From Sphagnum compactum (lineage: Eukaryota > Bryophyta > Sphagnopsida > Sphagnales), in contig OZ234495.1 of assembly GCA_965153455.1 (NCBI GenBank), positions 9,358,875-9,422,874 on the forward strand: a stretch of 64,000 nucleotides of DNA, read 5' to 3'. Shown here one piece after another: positions 1 to 11,751 of this stretch. Below the pieces are notes generated by a model that had not been told where the DNA came from, did not search any database, and saw only the letters and a list, made by a program, of their open reading frames with translations. The position numbers were made by a program, and so were the translations under genes. The number at the start of each line of letters is the position of its first letter. Within the stretch, counting starts at the first letter, position 1.

Positions 1-3000
1 ATAAATCACCAAATTTTGTGGAATTGATGTTAGAATCTTAGATTTTTTCATAAAACGGATGTGTCGATAAGGACAATCAAATTTCTTTTGTTAATTACAA
101 ATTTACATTCCAAAGGATTGGAAAGAAGTATAAGAGATGTGGGTGCAAAAAACAAAACATTATTTGATTTTTTAATAGGGTTTTGGCACTCCAAATGAAA
201 GTATGTCATTTTGGAATGTCTAAGTAATCTTGCATTCCTTTTTGGTTTATACTTGAACAAGATATTCAAAATTTGTTAAATTGATTTGAATCATTCATTA
301 CAACATTTATTGGTTGAAGCCTAAACATACATATCCCCTTTTCATTGTTTAACATTTCAAAATTTTCATTTGTTAAATCCTTGTTTTAAAATTCAGGACA
401 TAGGACAAATGGGTGTCATGGTTCCTATTGTGGTACCCCAACCATTTTGAAATTGATATTAAATAATGGAAGATTATATTAATGAGAAAATTGTAATCGT
501 CATGATATACTACAAAGTGCAAATATATTTCAAAAACCATCCAAACAAAAATACTTAATCATATATTACATATGAGTTCATTGTCCCATTTCAATTCTAT
601 ATGAAGAGTTCCACTAATGTGATTTCACAAAAAACATCTGAATGAGATTTTTCATTCAAACAAGCATAAATGTGTGAATACATATAAGTTTGTAGAAAAA
701 ACATTATCATTTGAAAGGTAACAAGAATTTTGTTGGAGGTTTTGTGTAAAAATCCATTTGATGCATTTCTCAAAATGCTAGATGAAATGAAAGAAAAACT
801 ACCCTAAAATAATACATGTACCCAAAAAAAAATTAAAAAATTCCAAAATGTACCACCATAGTGTGCTTTTACCTAACTAGCAAATTATTATGGTCATTGT
901 TAGCTTGAAAATGATTTCCATACACCTTCTTCTTTTTATACCTCAATGTTGTGAAATTTGAAGGGATAGGGAGGTACACAAGATTTGGGTCAATAGTGGT
1001 ATTAGGGTGAAAACATGAATAAAGGGACTATTTGGATTATCACACTTGTAATTCTTTTGTATTTCATACAAACATAAAATTTAAAGTCATATATTCAAAT
1101 TAACATTTTCAATTTTTTAATAATTCATGTTGTCATAAACTTTAATGGGAATCATCATTAAAATTTTAAATGAATTTTAAAAAGATTATGGATTCATATT
1201 GGACTTTTGAAATAACAACACTACATTTATCACAAAGAATAATGAAAAATGTGAACTCAAAAAAATGTCAAAGTAGTGTGGAAAAAAATAAAAATAAATA
1301 GTGCATCATTAAATGACATGCATTGAAACTTTCTTAATATATAGTTTTTAATTTTTAATTTTCTTAAAATGATGTGATTGTTGTAAATTTTTATCTTTGA
1401 GACTCCATTTCATATTAAAAATTTTAATGTTTTGCATGAATTTTTTTATCAATCACATGTTTAAGGGGTGAATGCATGATCAAATGGCCCAATATCAGTA
1501 GAAATTACATTCCTTATAAGTCCATACAATTTTTTTTTAAATGATTCAAATGGACATGACTATTACTTTAAAAAATATTATTATTATAATATTTGAATAA
1601 TACATGTTCAATCACTTACAAACCTTCCCAAATCTATGTGAAAACTTATATTTCATGTAGTTATTGTCATTTTTAATTTGAAAATCCTAAAAGGAAAAGC
1701 CACAAAGTCCATATGAATAATGACCCATGTAAAGTTTTCAAAAACATATGTTTTTGAAACTAAAAAATTGAAAAACAGAAAAAATTGCAACTCATAAAGA
1801 TTTTAAAAAATATGGTCAAATTTTAAGTCAAAAGTCCTTAATTATTAAACAGTTAAGGTTTTCAAGGAAAAGATTCTTCATATAAGTTTATATCTTGTAT
1901 TATATCATATATTGAGTCCCAATAACAAATTTGGAATGTGCTTCAATATAAAAAATTTCATTTTGTGATGTTCCAATCAGATGAGCAATCCATATTTTTT
2001 TATTTCAAAAGTCCATGACTACTATCAAATGAGTTTCTTATCAATAAATAACCACACAAGTTTTTTATAATGAAATTTTTAATTTAATTCCAAGTCCCAA
2101 TTAATAGATTTAAACATATATTAATCACCATATGCATTTGAATAAAAGTTACTTAAGAAAAAACATTGTTTCGTTACAAAAGTGAACCATTCAATTGTGC
2201 ATCTACCCTAGGGATAGTTCATTGTTTACAAACTTTAATTGATATACCCAAGGACATATTGCGAAGAAGAAAAAGGAGACATGGCAAAAACTAATATATT
2301 TGATGATACCACGCCTTTAGTCTCCCCACGTTACCAACCTTGACTCCTTAAATTAAACACATAATGCTCATTATAACACCTTGTATCCATTAAAGGTTCT
2401 ACTTTCCTTTAAGATTTTTTAAATTCAAGGCAAGTTGTAAGCAATTTTTTTTTAAAAACTAATAACCTCAATCTACCATTGCAAAAATAGTTACAAAAAC
2501 ATGTACATGTTTATACAACTTGTAACAATAAACATAATATTATAGCCACCTCTTCAACATAAAAATTGTCAAACAATGTGCTCATTAGTTGACCTTGGAC
2601 AATGGCCCAAAATTCATTCACTAGTTCAATTGTTGTAAATTATATGCACCCCAAAATTTCCATGTGAGTACTTGAATATGCATTTGGCAAGTATTTGACA
2701 AAACAACTATTGGTCATGACAAAATCTTTGCATTAATTAACTTTTCTGTCACAATGTAAACAAGTACACATTTAGTTTTTACCCACCAAAACTTTCAAGG
2801 ATTAGAGTTTTATGGACAACACACTTAAATTTCTAAATATTGTATTAAAATAAAATAGGATAGAAAACAATATAGAAGGATGCTTCATTTTTTTTCACTC
2901 ACACTTCTTGTTTGTAGCCAAACTTGCCATAATCACCTAACATGGATGATATATCACCATCTTAACTTCATTACAAAATTGAAAAAAAAACCCCTACATG

Positions 3001-3276
3001 GTTGACAATCTTTTTGAAGGTAATTATTAAAACCAAAAGCAATCCTCACATATATGTTGAATCCCATCCACCTTGATGCACAAATGATGTACCTTTCATT
3101 TCATGAATTGTAAAAACACATTGAAATATGTGGACATCAAGGTTACCAAAATGACATAACACACCCAAATTACATCCATTGTCATGTCGACGTCCATTTG
3201 AATGTGTCAATTTCGTCCATTAGGATGGAAAGTTGACCATTTTCTTTTAGTAATCAAAAACTTTCAATCAAGTTAG
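1..3276. other. AT-rich gene-free stretch
   Basis: No reading frame of convincing length or homology is visible on either strand. The DNA is strongly A/T-rich with many short homopolymer runs. A segment near 2911-2985 is shared in degenerate form with 12515-12590 and 57378-57500, so at least part of it is old dispersed repeat. Confidence 0.6.
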
Positions 3277-4011
3277 TTGGGTGAAAGCACATTACTGGTG
3301 AGCCACTTTTCATCACTTTTCATCGAAAAAATGATGTATAACAAATATAATAGGTGTGCTGTAAACTGAAATCTTGATGATAGTTTTAAAAAACCCTAAA
3401 CATAAGAAAAATAACTTAAAAATGTGCATGACAACATTTTGGAACTCAAACCTCATTTTGGATCAAAGTTAAGTTTGATCCAATGGTTAGATGAAGAAAA
3501 TTGGATAAAATCAATGTGCATAAAATATATAACATACATCTTTTCTCCTTTTTCTTAAGGTAATGATTTTTCTCAAAAATAAAAAATTATTATGCATTTA
3601 TTGCTCAAAAAGTGCAAAAAAACACATTTTTTGTAATGGATTTTCAATCAAAATTTGTTAACTTTTAAATGGTTTTAAATCTAGTTAATGTACATCAATA
3701 TCATTCACCACCACAAAATTCATTACAAAATTCCACCCATAACTTTAGTTTTGAAATATATTTGCAATTTTTCATATTTTGTGACATATATTTTTTCAAC
3801 ACAAATATATTTCATATGTTCAAGTTTGTAAATGTTTATTGAAGTTTTTTAAAAATAAACTAGTTTAGGTTTAAGGTTAATCCAACATATTTGAATTGAG
3901 CAAAAATAATCCAAGATGTGATGTTCATGACATGCACAAAAAAAAAACCAAATGCAAATTTTTTGTTTTTGTGACAAAATTTTTTGGGGCGATTAATGTG
4001 CTTTCACCTAA
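3277..4011. mobile_element. MITE-like element with 18-bp terminal inverted repeats
   Basis: The left end reads TTGGGTGAAAGCACATTA (3277-3294). The right end, reverse-complemented, reads TTAGGTGAAAGCACATTA (3994-4011), so 17 of 18 bases match. The interior is A/T-rich and non-coding. No convincing target duplication is seen. Related ends occur at 14451/15048, so this is one member of a dispersed family. Superfamily assignment is not possible from the ends alone. Confidence 0.55.
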
Positions 4012-4615
4012 TTTTAACAATTGAAAATCTTTGGTTGCCCAATTTTCTTGTCACTAAACTGGGTGACCAAAAATTTTTGATCATCAACTTTTGGTCGTCA
4101 CAATCGATGATTGAATTTTTTCACCAAATTAAATGATTGAAATTTTTTGGTTGTTTCCCAAAACTGTTTTGGGCATTATTCAAAAAGTTTTAGTCATTTG
4201 ATCAATAATAATTTGATCTCCACCATTGATCCAACAACTGAATTTTTTTTTGTAGCAACCAAAAAAATTTCCATCGTTAATTTTTGGTCGTGAACTTGTG
4301 CGTTTAAAAAACTTTAGTCGCCAAATCAAATGATCAGAAATTTGGCAATTGAAATTTTTTGAACTATGTTCAAAAACTTTTTGGTCACCGCCTAAAAAAT
4401 TTCAATCGTTCAATGGACCATGGTTTAATTTTCACCATTGATTTAATAATTGAAAACTTTTAAATCCTGCCCAAAAAAATTGATCATTATTTGAAAATTT
4501 TCATTCATCGCCCAAGTTTCTTTTAATTGCCAAATGTAAGTTTTTTGATTAGCACAAGATTGTGACAACCAAAAGTTGTTTCAATCACCATAGGGTTTAA
4601 AGTGACCGAATGACA
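4012..4615. repeat. Degenerate repeat of a 'TTTTTGGTCGCC'-like motif
   Basis: Variants of a roughly 20-30 base motif, a 'gattgaaattttttggtc' core with 'accaaaaaatttcaatc' inverted forms, recur many times in both orientations. It resembles a strongly decayed minisatellite or the inverted-repeat interior of an old element. No coding potential was seen. Confidence 0.4.
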
Positions 4616-5344
4616 CAATATTCAATCACCCCTAACTATCTCTTCGAATTACTTGACCTCATTTTAACTTAAGTTGACTTTATTTTGATGTGATGTTGGG
4701 TTACATTTACATCTAGACTTACACATCGTGTTGTGTCGAACATTCAAACGCTATGATAGCCTAGTAGACATTGTTAAATCGTGAAATTAATGATGACCTA
4801 ACACTTTCCTTTTTGGATAAAAATTGATGAAATGTCTTAATAAATTTTCTTGGCACTCCAACATTTTTGGCGAAGTCCTTACAAAAGCTTGTCTTGTTGT
4901 TGACATGATCTTCCTTCTTTGTGCATTCCTAGCACTCTTCACAAAGTATTTACAAGATACAAATTCTAACATTCTAAACATCTGAGTCCCCAGACATTCC
5001 TATCTTAAGGTCAAGGCAATTTTCTAATAGGCCCCTATCATTCATAACATGCTATTGACGTCTATCAATTCCTAAAACTAATTAGGGTAAATCAGCCCAT
5101 CACCAATCACTTGCCCATGAACGAACATTTTGGTAGATTTTTTAAAATTCTTCTCCATTCTGAGTGATTAAAAATGTTTTAGGAACGTCTTTTCAAGCTC
5201 TACAAACTTTTTTGAAATGCAAAGCCAAAGGATCAGCCCAAAAAGAAAAAAAAACATTTTTTTGAATTGCAAAATGTGTTTTTTTTCATTTTTTTTCATT
5301 TTGACCCCTCCTACTTTCAAACTTCATAACTTTTTTATTAAGAT

Positions 5345-6260
5345 GTCGATGCCTAGGTCTATAAGCATCTTTGATGGACTTCCACCACAACACATCCCTT
5401 AGGTCTATCTTGCAAGATGACTCCATTTCTTCAACATTTAGAGCTTGCATTCGTTCTTGTTCAAGCAAAGGGGCAAGGCTATGGTTAGTTGTTAATCCAT
5501 CTATCAATTCATTTCGCATCACACATTCAACTTGCACTTCAGCGTTGCATTTTCGTCATGATTTGATTCAGCCATCGACATCTAGTCTTTTCACGTGTGA
5601 ATGTGGACATAGGTTGGACACATTTGGCATGCATTTACTTCATTGCCCATTTGGAGGTCAGTAGATAGCCACACATGACACCATCTGAAATGTCATGTAT
5701 GTTTTCACTTGAGAGAATGGGCACATTGTATGGAGAAAGCAGTGGTACACCCTTATGTCAGGAGTTTTATCACAAGCTGATCTTTACATGACCTAAAAGG
5801 ATCAAGTCTTCATCACCAATGTGGTGATTATCGATTCGACGCGGGAGACAATGGCTTCGAGTGTCATTAGTTGACTAGCAAGTGCAAATGCGAAATTTAG
5901 CGCCATTGCTAACATCCGCAAGTATCGAAAGCTTCATGAGGGGCACCATTTTATTTCGATGGCCATGGAGGTGCACGGCACACTTGGGTGTGATATGGAC
6001 CGTTTCATCAAAGAATGTGCCCATCTATTCCATGATAGATGATCGAAAGGTCATTTATCCTTGTCTTTTTGCATTCAATTTTTCAAATAACGTGTTATAT
6101 TGCATTTCAACATGCTTTAGCCTCTGCCATAGAGAGGAAAATTGCATTAGTAGGTGATGCTTGTTCTAGACCTCCCATTACTATTAGATCTCACGATTTG
6201 CATGCAAGCGACATTAAAGGGGTTGTGGGTGAAATAACTTTCTACCACAAGAGGGATTAG
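5345..6260 (+). pseudogene. LINE-type reverse transcriptase ORF, 3' end relic
   Basis: A plus-strand frame starting near 5371 encodes the region after the RT catalytic domain of a plant non-LTR retroelement. A 'GARLWLVV' segment is followed by a cysteine/histidine knuckle (CECGH...D..G.HLLHC). Later blocks are recognisable as 'TRETMASSVIS', 'IRKYRKLHEGHHF' and 'DMDRFIKECAHLFHD', then 'HALASAIERKIAL' and a terminal 'PPITIRSHDLHA'. The frame carries about seven stops (first TAG at 5662-5664) and one frameshift near 6080-6100. Most stops are TGA or TAA, one C-to-T step from CGA or CAA. The 5' part, including the RT catalytic core, is missing, as in 5'-truncated LINE insertions. Family assignment rests on recognised sequence blocks. 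Confidence 0.7.
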
Positions 6261-7972
6261 CTCTTTCCCTTTAAATAAAGGAATATTTAAGCAAAGTCAG
6301 GCAAAAACATTAGAAAAAAACTACGTTTTTTTCTTTGGTTCCTCCAGGCTGTTCATCTTTTGGCCTTCTTTTTTTGTCTCCCCTATGATGGTTTCAGCCA
6401 TTGATCTTTTATTGGATTATTGTGGTGTATTTTCTTTTTTTTTATTCATTTTAAACAATTTAAAATATTATAGGAACACCACCTGAAGTTTTACAAATCA
6501 TCTTTGAACTCTAATAACAATAGAGCAACATACAAAGAATTTCTTAGATGTTTAAGAATTGGCCTATGTAGTGTTTGATGGTTTGTTTTTTTAAGTTTTT
6601 GACCTTTGTACTTTGAGAGGCCATAACTTTCTCATTTCTAATCCGTTTTTTACGATTCTTAACTTGTTAGATTCGCTAAGAAGAAGGGTTCAAGTTTTAT
6701 TTGGACACCAAAAACAACAAAACCCTCCTCTTGGATCCATCCTACCCTGAATGCTTAAGTGTTCGATCACTGGCCGGTTTACCCTTTATTGTTATGACAT
6801 TAAGAATCCAACTTTCTTTTGGTTTTCATTTTGGTAAGCAAGTAGGTGGAAATCTTATTGTTGAAGTACATGATTAGCAACCTTGTTTCATATGTTGAAC
6901 GTGGTTGATTTAAGTCTAAAACCTAGCCTGTACCACAAAACAACAAGGCTTTTTATTCTTTGTATTGAACTCCACTAGGTTGTAATGCTTAATTTGCACA
7001 CAATAACCACAACATGACCACAATTTTCAGCTAAGGTCATCAATCCTTGGATCATGAGATTTTGTTAATTGTTTCACTATGACCTAATTCACCCCACTCA
7101 ACAAGATATTTTACAAAATCAATCTAAAATCCTTGTCTTGAACTATAGATCTAGTGGATGTAATTATTGTATCTCTTCAGACATTTAATATATTCTCTCA
7201 AAAATGCACCTGTGTCGATCTATTGACATTAGTTTGTTTGGAAATTTTATTTTGAAATATTTTTCAATACAAATATTTGTCATATATCGAAGATGTATTC
7301 AATACTGATAAATTAATGTACAGGTATCCATGTGATCAATGCATGGTAGTTTGGTTTATATAGAAAAAGAATTTGATTTCCAACAAGCAAAATTTGCAGT
7401 CACAAAAAATGCAACTAACTTGAATGGGCTAATTTATACATGTTCATCTTGTAGACATCAACAAACCAGACCTGAAGTCTCCAAAACTTGTTGGAAAAGT
7501 AGGCCAACACAATTTAAGCTCATTCAGCACTCTAAGAGAGTCTCATGGTCTCAGCAATGTAATTAGCACTGTACATAAACAAAACGTCTTTGGGTGGAGC
7601 TGATGCACCACAGAAAGACATTTGAACAGTGAGATGTTTCTTCCTAGTTGAGTAGTGGTTTTGAGTTGGTGGACTATGTGCTGAATTGCGTCACTGGTGG
7701 AACAGACCCATAGAGCTGTTGTTGGACTCTGGACACAATAGAAATGAAAATTCCTTGCTTATATTTAGATTGGATTGTGATCAGACAGTTGAGCTGGTAT
7801 CAAGAATAATCAGAGCAACTAATTGTGTGCAAAATATGCATGAGATAAATTTAAGACAGCTATATCATGAATATGTGATGCAGCGTCCAAGTGTGAATCA
7901 GTTAATGTGCACTAATTTGCAGGCCTGAAAGCCTGAAATGAACAATTCCTGAAAGCTAGCCCTATGACAACT
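6261..7972. other. Intergenic, including the likely 3' UTR of the carboxypeptidase gene
   Basis: No gene recognised. Roughly 7300-7972 has less extreme base composition and lies directly 3' of the minus-strand carboxypeptidase stop, so it probably contains its 3' UTR. Segment 6595-6800 is a degenerate copy of the repeat also found at 18670-18890 in the same orientation. Confidence 0.4.
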
Positions 7973-10900
7973 TCAACTGGATGTGGTATTGAAGGGAGCC
8001 CCAGGAAGCGGATTTCCCTGGATGAAGGTTGTGAGCATTTGAAGGAATCTACTCGGCTGCAAGAGCGGAACTTGGTGACCTGCTCCTCTTACAGTCACGA
8101 AGGTCAGTCCTCCATACTTCACTGTCTGCCCTCCCACCTACCATAACGGTCCCATGCACTAGTTATAAATCAGTTTGCTCATGACGACTGTGGTCACGTA
8201 ATAACTGCAGCATGATCAAGCTTCCCGTAGCTCACGTTTTAAAGGTTAATTAATTCAGCGTGAGTAGTGCCACACTAGAATTGAAAGATGATGGCACTAA
8301 TTGTGTTCTAGATACTTGGATTCAATCTAGTTTCTTGTGATCATCGCCGCATTAGTGTAGTAATCTCGCGTACACTAGAATTGACACCTAGATACTAAGA
8401 TCTCCATATCTTGTGTAGGAGTTTCATACCTGCTGCTGCTGATCATACCAAGGATACCACGGAGTTTCGATGGGCAACAGCATCGCCTCTATGGAATATC
8501 GTGTCGAAGTTACTGGTACAACACTATCTGCATCACCACTTGCTTACTCCAAAATCTATATATCATTCTGAGCTAAGAGATCAAATTAGTCTGGATTCTA
8601 GTTTCTAAGTAACACTGGAACCACTACATTGCAGTCAAGTATCTGTACTGATCTTGCACACAGCAATTATGCAGCACGCATACTAGAGCTGCAAGGATCA
8701 GTTGATTCAATGCTCTGAAGTAGCTGGTTTATAGAATTAGACCAGTGTAGCTAGAAAGAAGCCCTCAGAGGTTTAGGGGGGCCTGGTAGATTGAGTACCT
8801 GAAGACCCAGATCCTCAGACCAGCCTCGATGAGGTCATGATATGTGGGGATCATCGACCAGGCCCGGTCCCTCCAATTTGATATCAGGTCATCACTGTAT
8901 TCACGCAAAAGGGCAGAATATTAGTTGGTCAATCGATATCTTTAAGTGTCGGAAATTCACCTTCCCGCAAAAGTGTGCCTGCAGTCTAGCAGTCTGTGGA
9001 CTAGTGGGCTAGTGCCAATACTCGACTTGTAGGAACAGGTCTGTAAAGCTCAGACAAAACTGAAGAAGCGGACAACAGGGTGGTGAGGATGAGACCAGCT
9101 GGGGAAAATTATATACATGATCTGAAGCTGCATCAACATCTAGTAAGCCCCTAAACATCCAGGAGCTGCACAACCTGCAACTATGCTCGGTCAGATTGTG
9201 CTACAACATGGTAGCTAGCAGTGCAGATCTATACGGTTCATGACAGAATTCAGGCATAAAACATAATTATCGGATTAAGACTTGCCTACACGCTGTCCAA
9301 CGATACGGAATTTCACCGCTGATGTTCGCATGTATCGCTTGCTGGACCTCAGGTCGGTTGAAGTAGACTTCAGCATAGTTTTCACTACATGGATCGAACC
9401 CTTCTCTCTTCGACAACACCTGTTTTAGATAGTGCGGAATCAAGCATTGACAACACATCACAACAACAACTGGGCAAATGTGTGCTTGTGCAGCTGTGAA
9501 AACATAGAAAGTTAGTGGTGCTCGAAGCTACAAGGTACAATATACGTACCGGATTTTTTCTGTGAAGCCGGGAGAAATCAGCTGTGCGAGGTGATGAACC
9601 CGCTATGCCAGCAGTAGCTGCACTAGAAAGACAAGCAGGTGTATAAATGCTGTAGGAATCGATGTTCCCAATTTCAGTATATGTTTGATCGAAGGCGTCA
9701 TAGCACTGCTGAGAACAACAGTTGACGTCGCTAAAGTTGCAACTCTGCTGAAGAGCCTTGTAAGTCTCCACAGATATCATAGCGTGCGAGTAGTAATAGT
9801 CGATGTCTCCCACACTATCCCAGTAGTTGTCGATGTCTGGGTTACCTACCTGCAAATCACAAATTATTCATGAAATCAGATCAGCTGCAATTCATGCAGT
9901 TTGCACATGAAGAGGAATTTTACTCACATGTGATACACGCGTATAGATGATCAGCACAGCAGGGTGATCGTCATTACCATGTAACCCTTCAAGTTGATCT
10001 TCAGGGATGCAACTTTGTTGTTGTCGACGATCACTTTGGCTAGCTGAGGAATGTAGTGTCCTGCATCCACCCATAGATAGATCAACTTCCCAGTATAATT
10101 AGTCATGCCATGATCAGCGTGCTTGCAACAATCCATGCATATTCGTGGAGCTGATCATCATATCTCAGAGATCACATACCCCGATCCCCATCTAGAAGAT
10201 CACACAAGTACTACTTTATGAATTGGAATAGGTTCGGTGGGACTTAGGTACCAGCGTAGCTTTCACCCGTGATGTAGAAATCGCGTGCCTGGTATTGTGG
10301 GAAGCGAGTCAACCAGCCTATAAGGAAGTTGTAGGCATCTTCCGCTGCGAGTTGATCACATGAAAACACACAATCGACAAGGAGGCGACAAATATATGAG
10401 TTTCGATCAACAACCGAGCTGAGGGTGCATATAGTACAAGAAGGTGGAAAAGTGATTCGGATACAGCTTATAGAGGGATCAGACATGCAGGATGCAATAC
10501 AACAGCGGCCTCGTAATGACCTTGAGGACCAACTGTAGTCTGAGATCTAGTGCTAATTAGGTCCATTAGTACCAGTGCGGGTGTCACCGCCGGCGTGATT
10601 GGCAGTCGCGTTGTTCCTGGAGAAGGAGAAGCCGACTCCTGTTGGAGATTCCAGCCACAGCATATTCACCTCTGATCACAAACAGATTTCCAACATGTAA
10701 GGAGATGGGAAGGATCAGACCGATCCAAGACTTGCAAAACATGATGTCCATTATCAAGCTACATATGCGCTCTAAGAGTAGCTGCATGATGTCATTATTA
10801 AGGTACTTGTACCCGTATTCCATGCGTAAGGGTTCAGGGAAAGGCCGCCAGTGCCATTGGGATTTATGAAGTATGGTCCGATCTCCTGACCAAAACCGTA

Positions 10901-11589
10901 GGCAAGCGACGAACATCCAGGACCTGCGCAGCAACAGCAGCAGCAGCAGCAACGTCCCAAGTATGGACCCGTAGTTGTTAACGTACTTGTGAACACATCC
11001 TTGGCTTGTCAATGCCAATGGTATTATATATCGGCATCACAAATTAACTGGGGAGGAAAGCAGCATGATGTATGATCTCCAAATGAACGGCAGCATGATC
11101 TACAGTTTGTCAGAATAAACTTGAAAAGTCTGCATTGCTCAACGTAAGTTGGTGGCAGGTGCACTGGACTTCAAAGGAATCATACTGCAAGGTGATGTGA
11201 TCTAGCACCATGAACAGCACAGTTTTATACGATACACCACTCATCACGAGAAACCACGAACAACATATTCATCTACCTCCATTCAACCACAACACCAAAG
11301 GCTGGGTCCCCGACTGGTCGCTCGAAGACTCGGCGAAGAAGTAGAACAGGTTGTTCTCTTGAACCTTGTCGACTGTGATGTACCCAGCATACTGCTCGAA
11401 CTGCACAGGCGGCTGCCCCGGTAACGCCAACACTCGATCAAATTCCTGTTCCGGCGGCAGATTCGCTGCTGCAACGTGCTGAGACACAACACATCCGGGC
11501 CGAATTAACACAGCAACAACTCCCAGTAACAACGCCAACACGGAAAGAACATCCATAGTAAGAATTCCTCGCGTAGAACTCCTGATCAT
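7973..11589 (-). CDS. Serine carboxypeptidase (family S10, carboxypeptidase II-like), 10 exons
   Basis: Serine carboxypeptidase removing C-terminal residues; expected in the secretory pathway or vacuole. Exons (minus): 11589-11277, 10923-10813, 10671-10573, 10344-10252, 10060-9978, 9849-9550, 9419-9286, 8894-8799, 8538-8430, 8137-7973. All phases agree, giving 500 aa, normal for the family. The N-terminus is hydrophobic (signal peptide, about residues 12-37). The oxyanion motif WLNGGPGCSS is near 101, [10 protein letters not shown] near 148, the nucleophile Ser203 in GESYAG, Asp414 in GDADSVVP and His467 in RGAGHQVP, so the triad is complete. Intron 7 starts AG|GCAAGT, a GC-AG intron; all others are GT-AG. 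The start was chosen as the ATG directly before the signal peptide; a second in-frame Met lies 11 codons on, and a longer in-frame extension is CT-repeat sequence more likely to be 5' UTR. Intact and probably functional. Substrate class (true peptidase or SCPL acyltransferase) is unresolved. Confidence 0.93.
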
Positions 11590-11639
11590 CTTGTGTTGTT
11601 GAATCGACACTAATTTGCTACAAAAATCGCGGCGTGGAC

Positions 11640-11712
11640 ACGAGAGGGAGCTGGAGAGTGAAAGCAAACGAGAGGGAGAGAGCGCTCGAGAGCGAGAGCG
11701 AGCGAGAGACAA
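11640..11712. repeat. GA/CT-rich microsatellite in the carboxypeptidase 5' UTR
   Basis: An imperfect (GA)n run on the plus strand, so CT-rich on the transcript strand. It lies 50-125 bases upstream of the proposed ATG. CT-rich leaders are common in plant 5' UTRs. Confidence 0.6.
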
Positions 11713-11743
11713 CTACAGGCAGGGAAGAGGTGCGGGAGGCTGG

Positions 11744-11751
11744 CATATAAA
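11744..11751 (-). promoter_or_regulatory. TATA-like element of the carboxypeptidase gene
   Basis: In gene orientation the sequence is CCCTTTATATGCC, about 155 bases upstream of the ATG and about 30 bases before the CT-rich leader. The plus strand reads CATATAAAGGG, so orientation is ambiguous. Confidence 0.35.
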
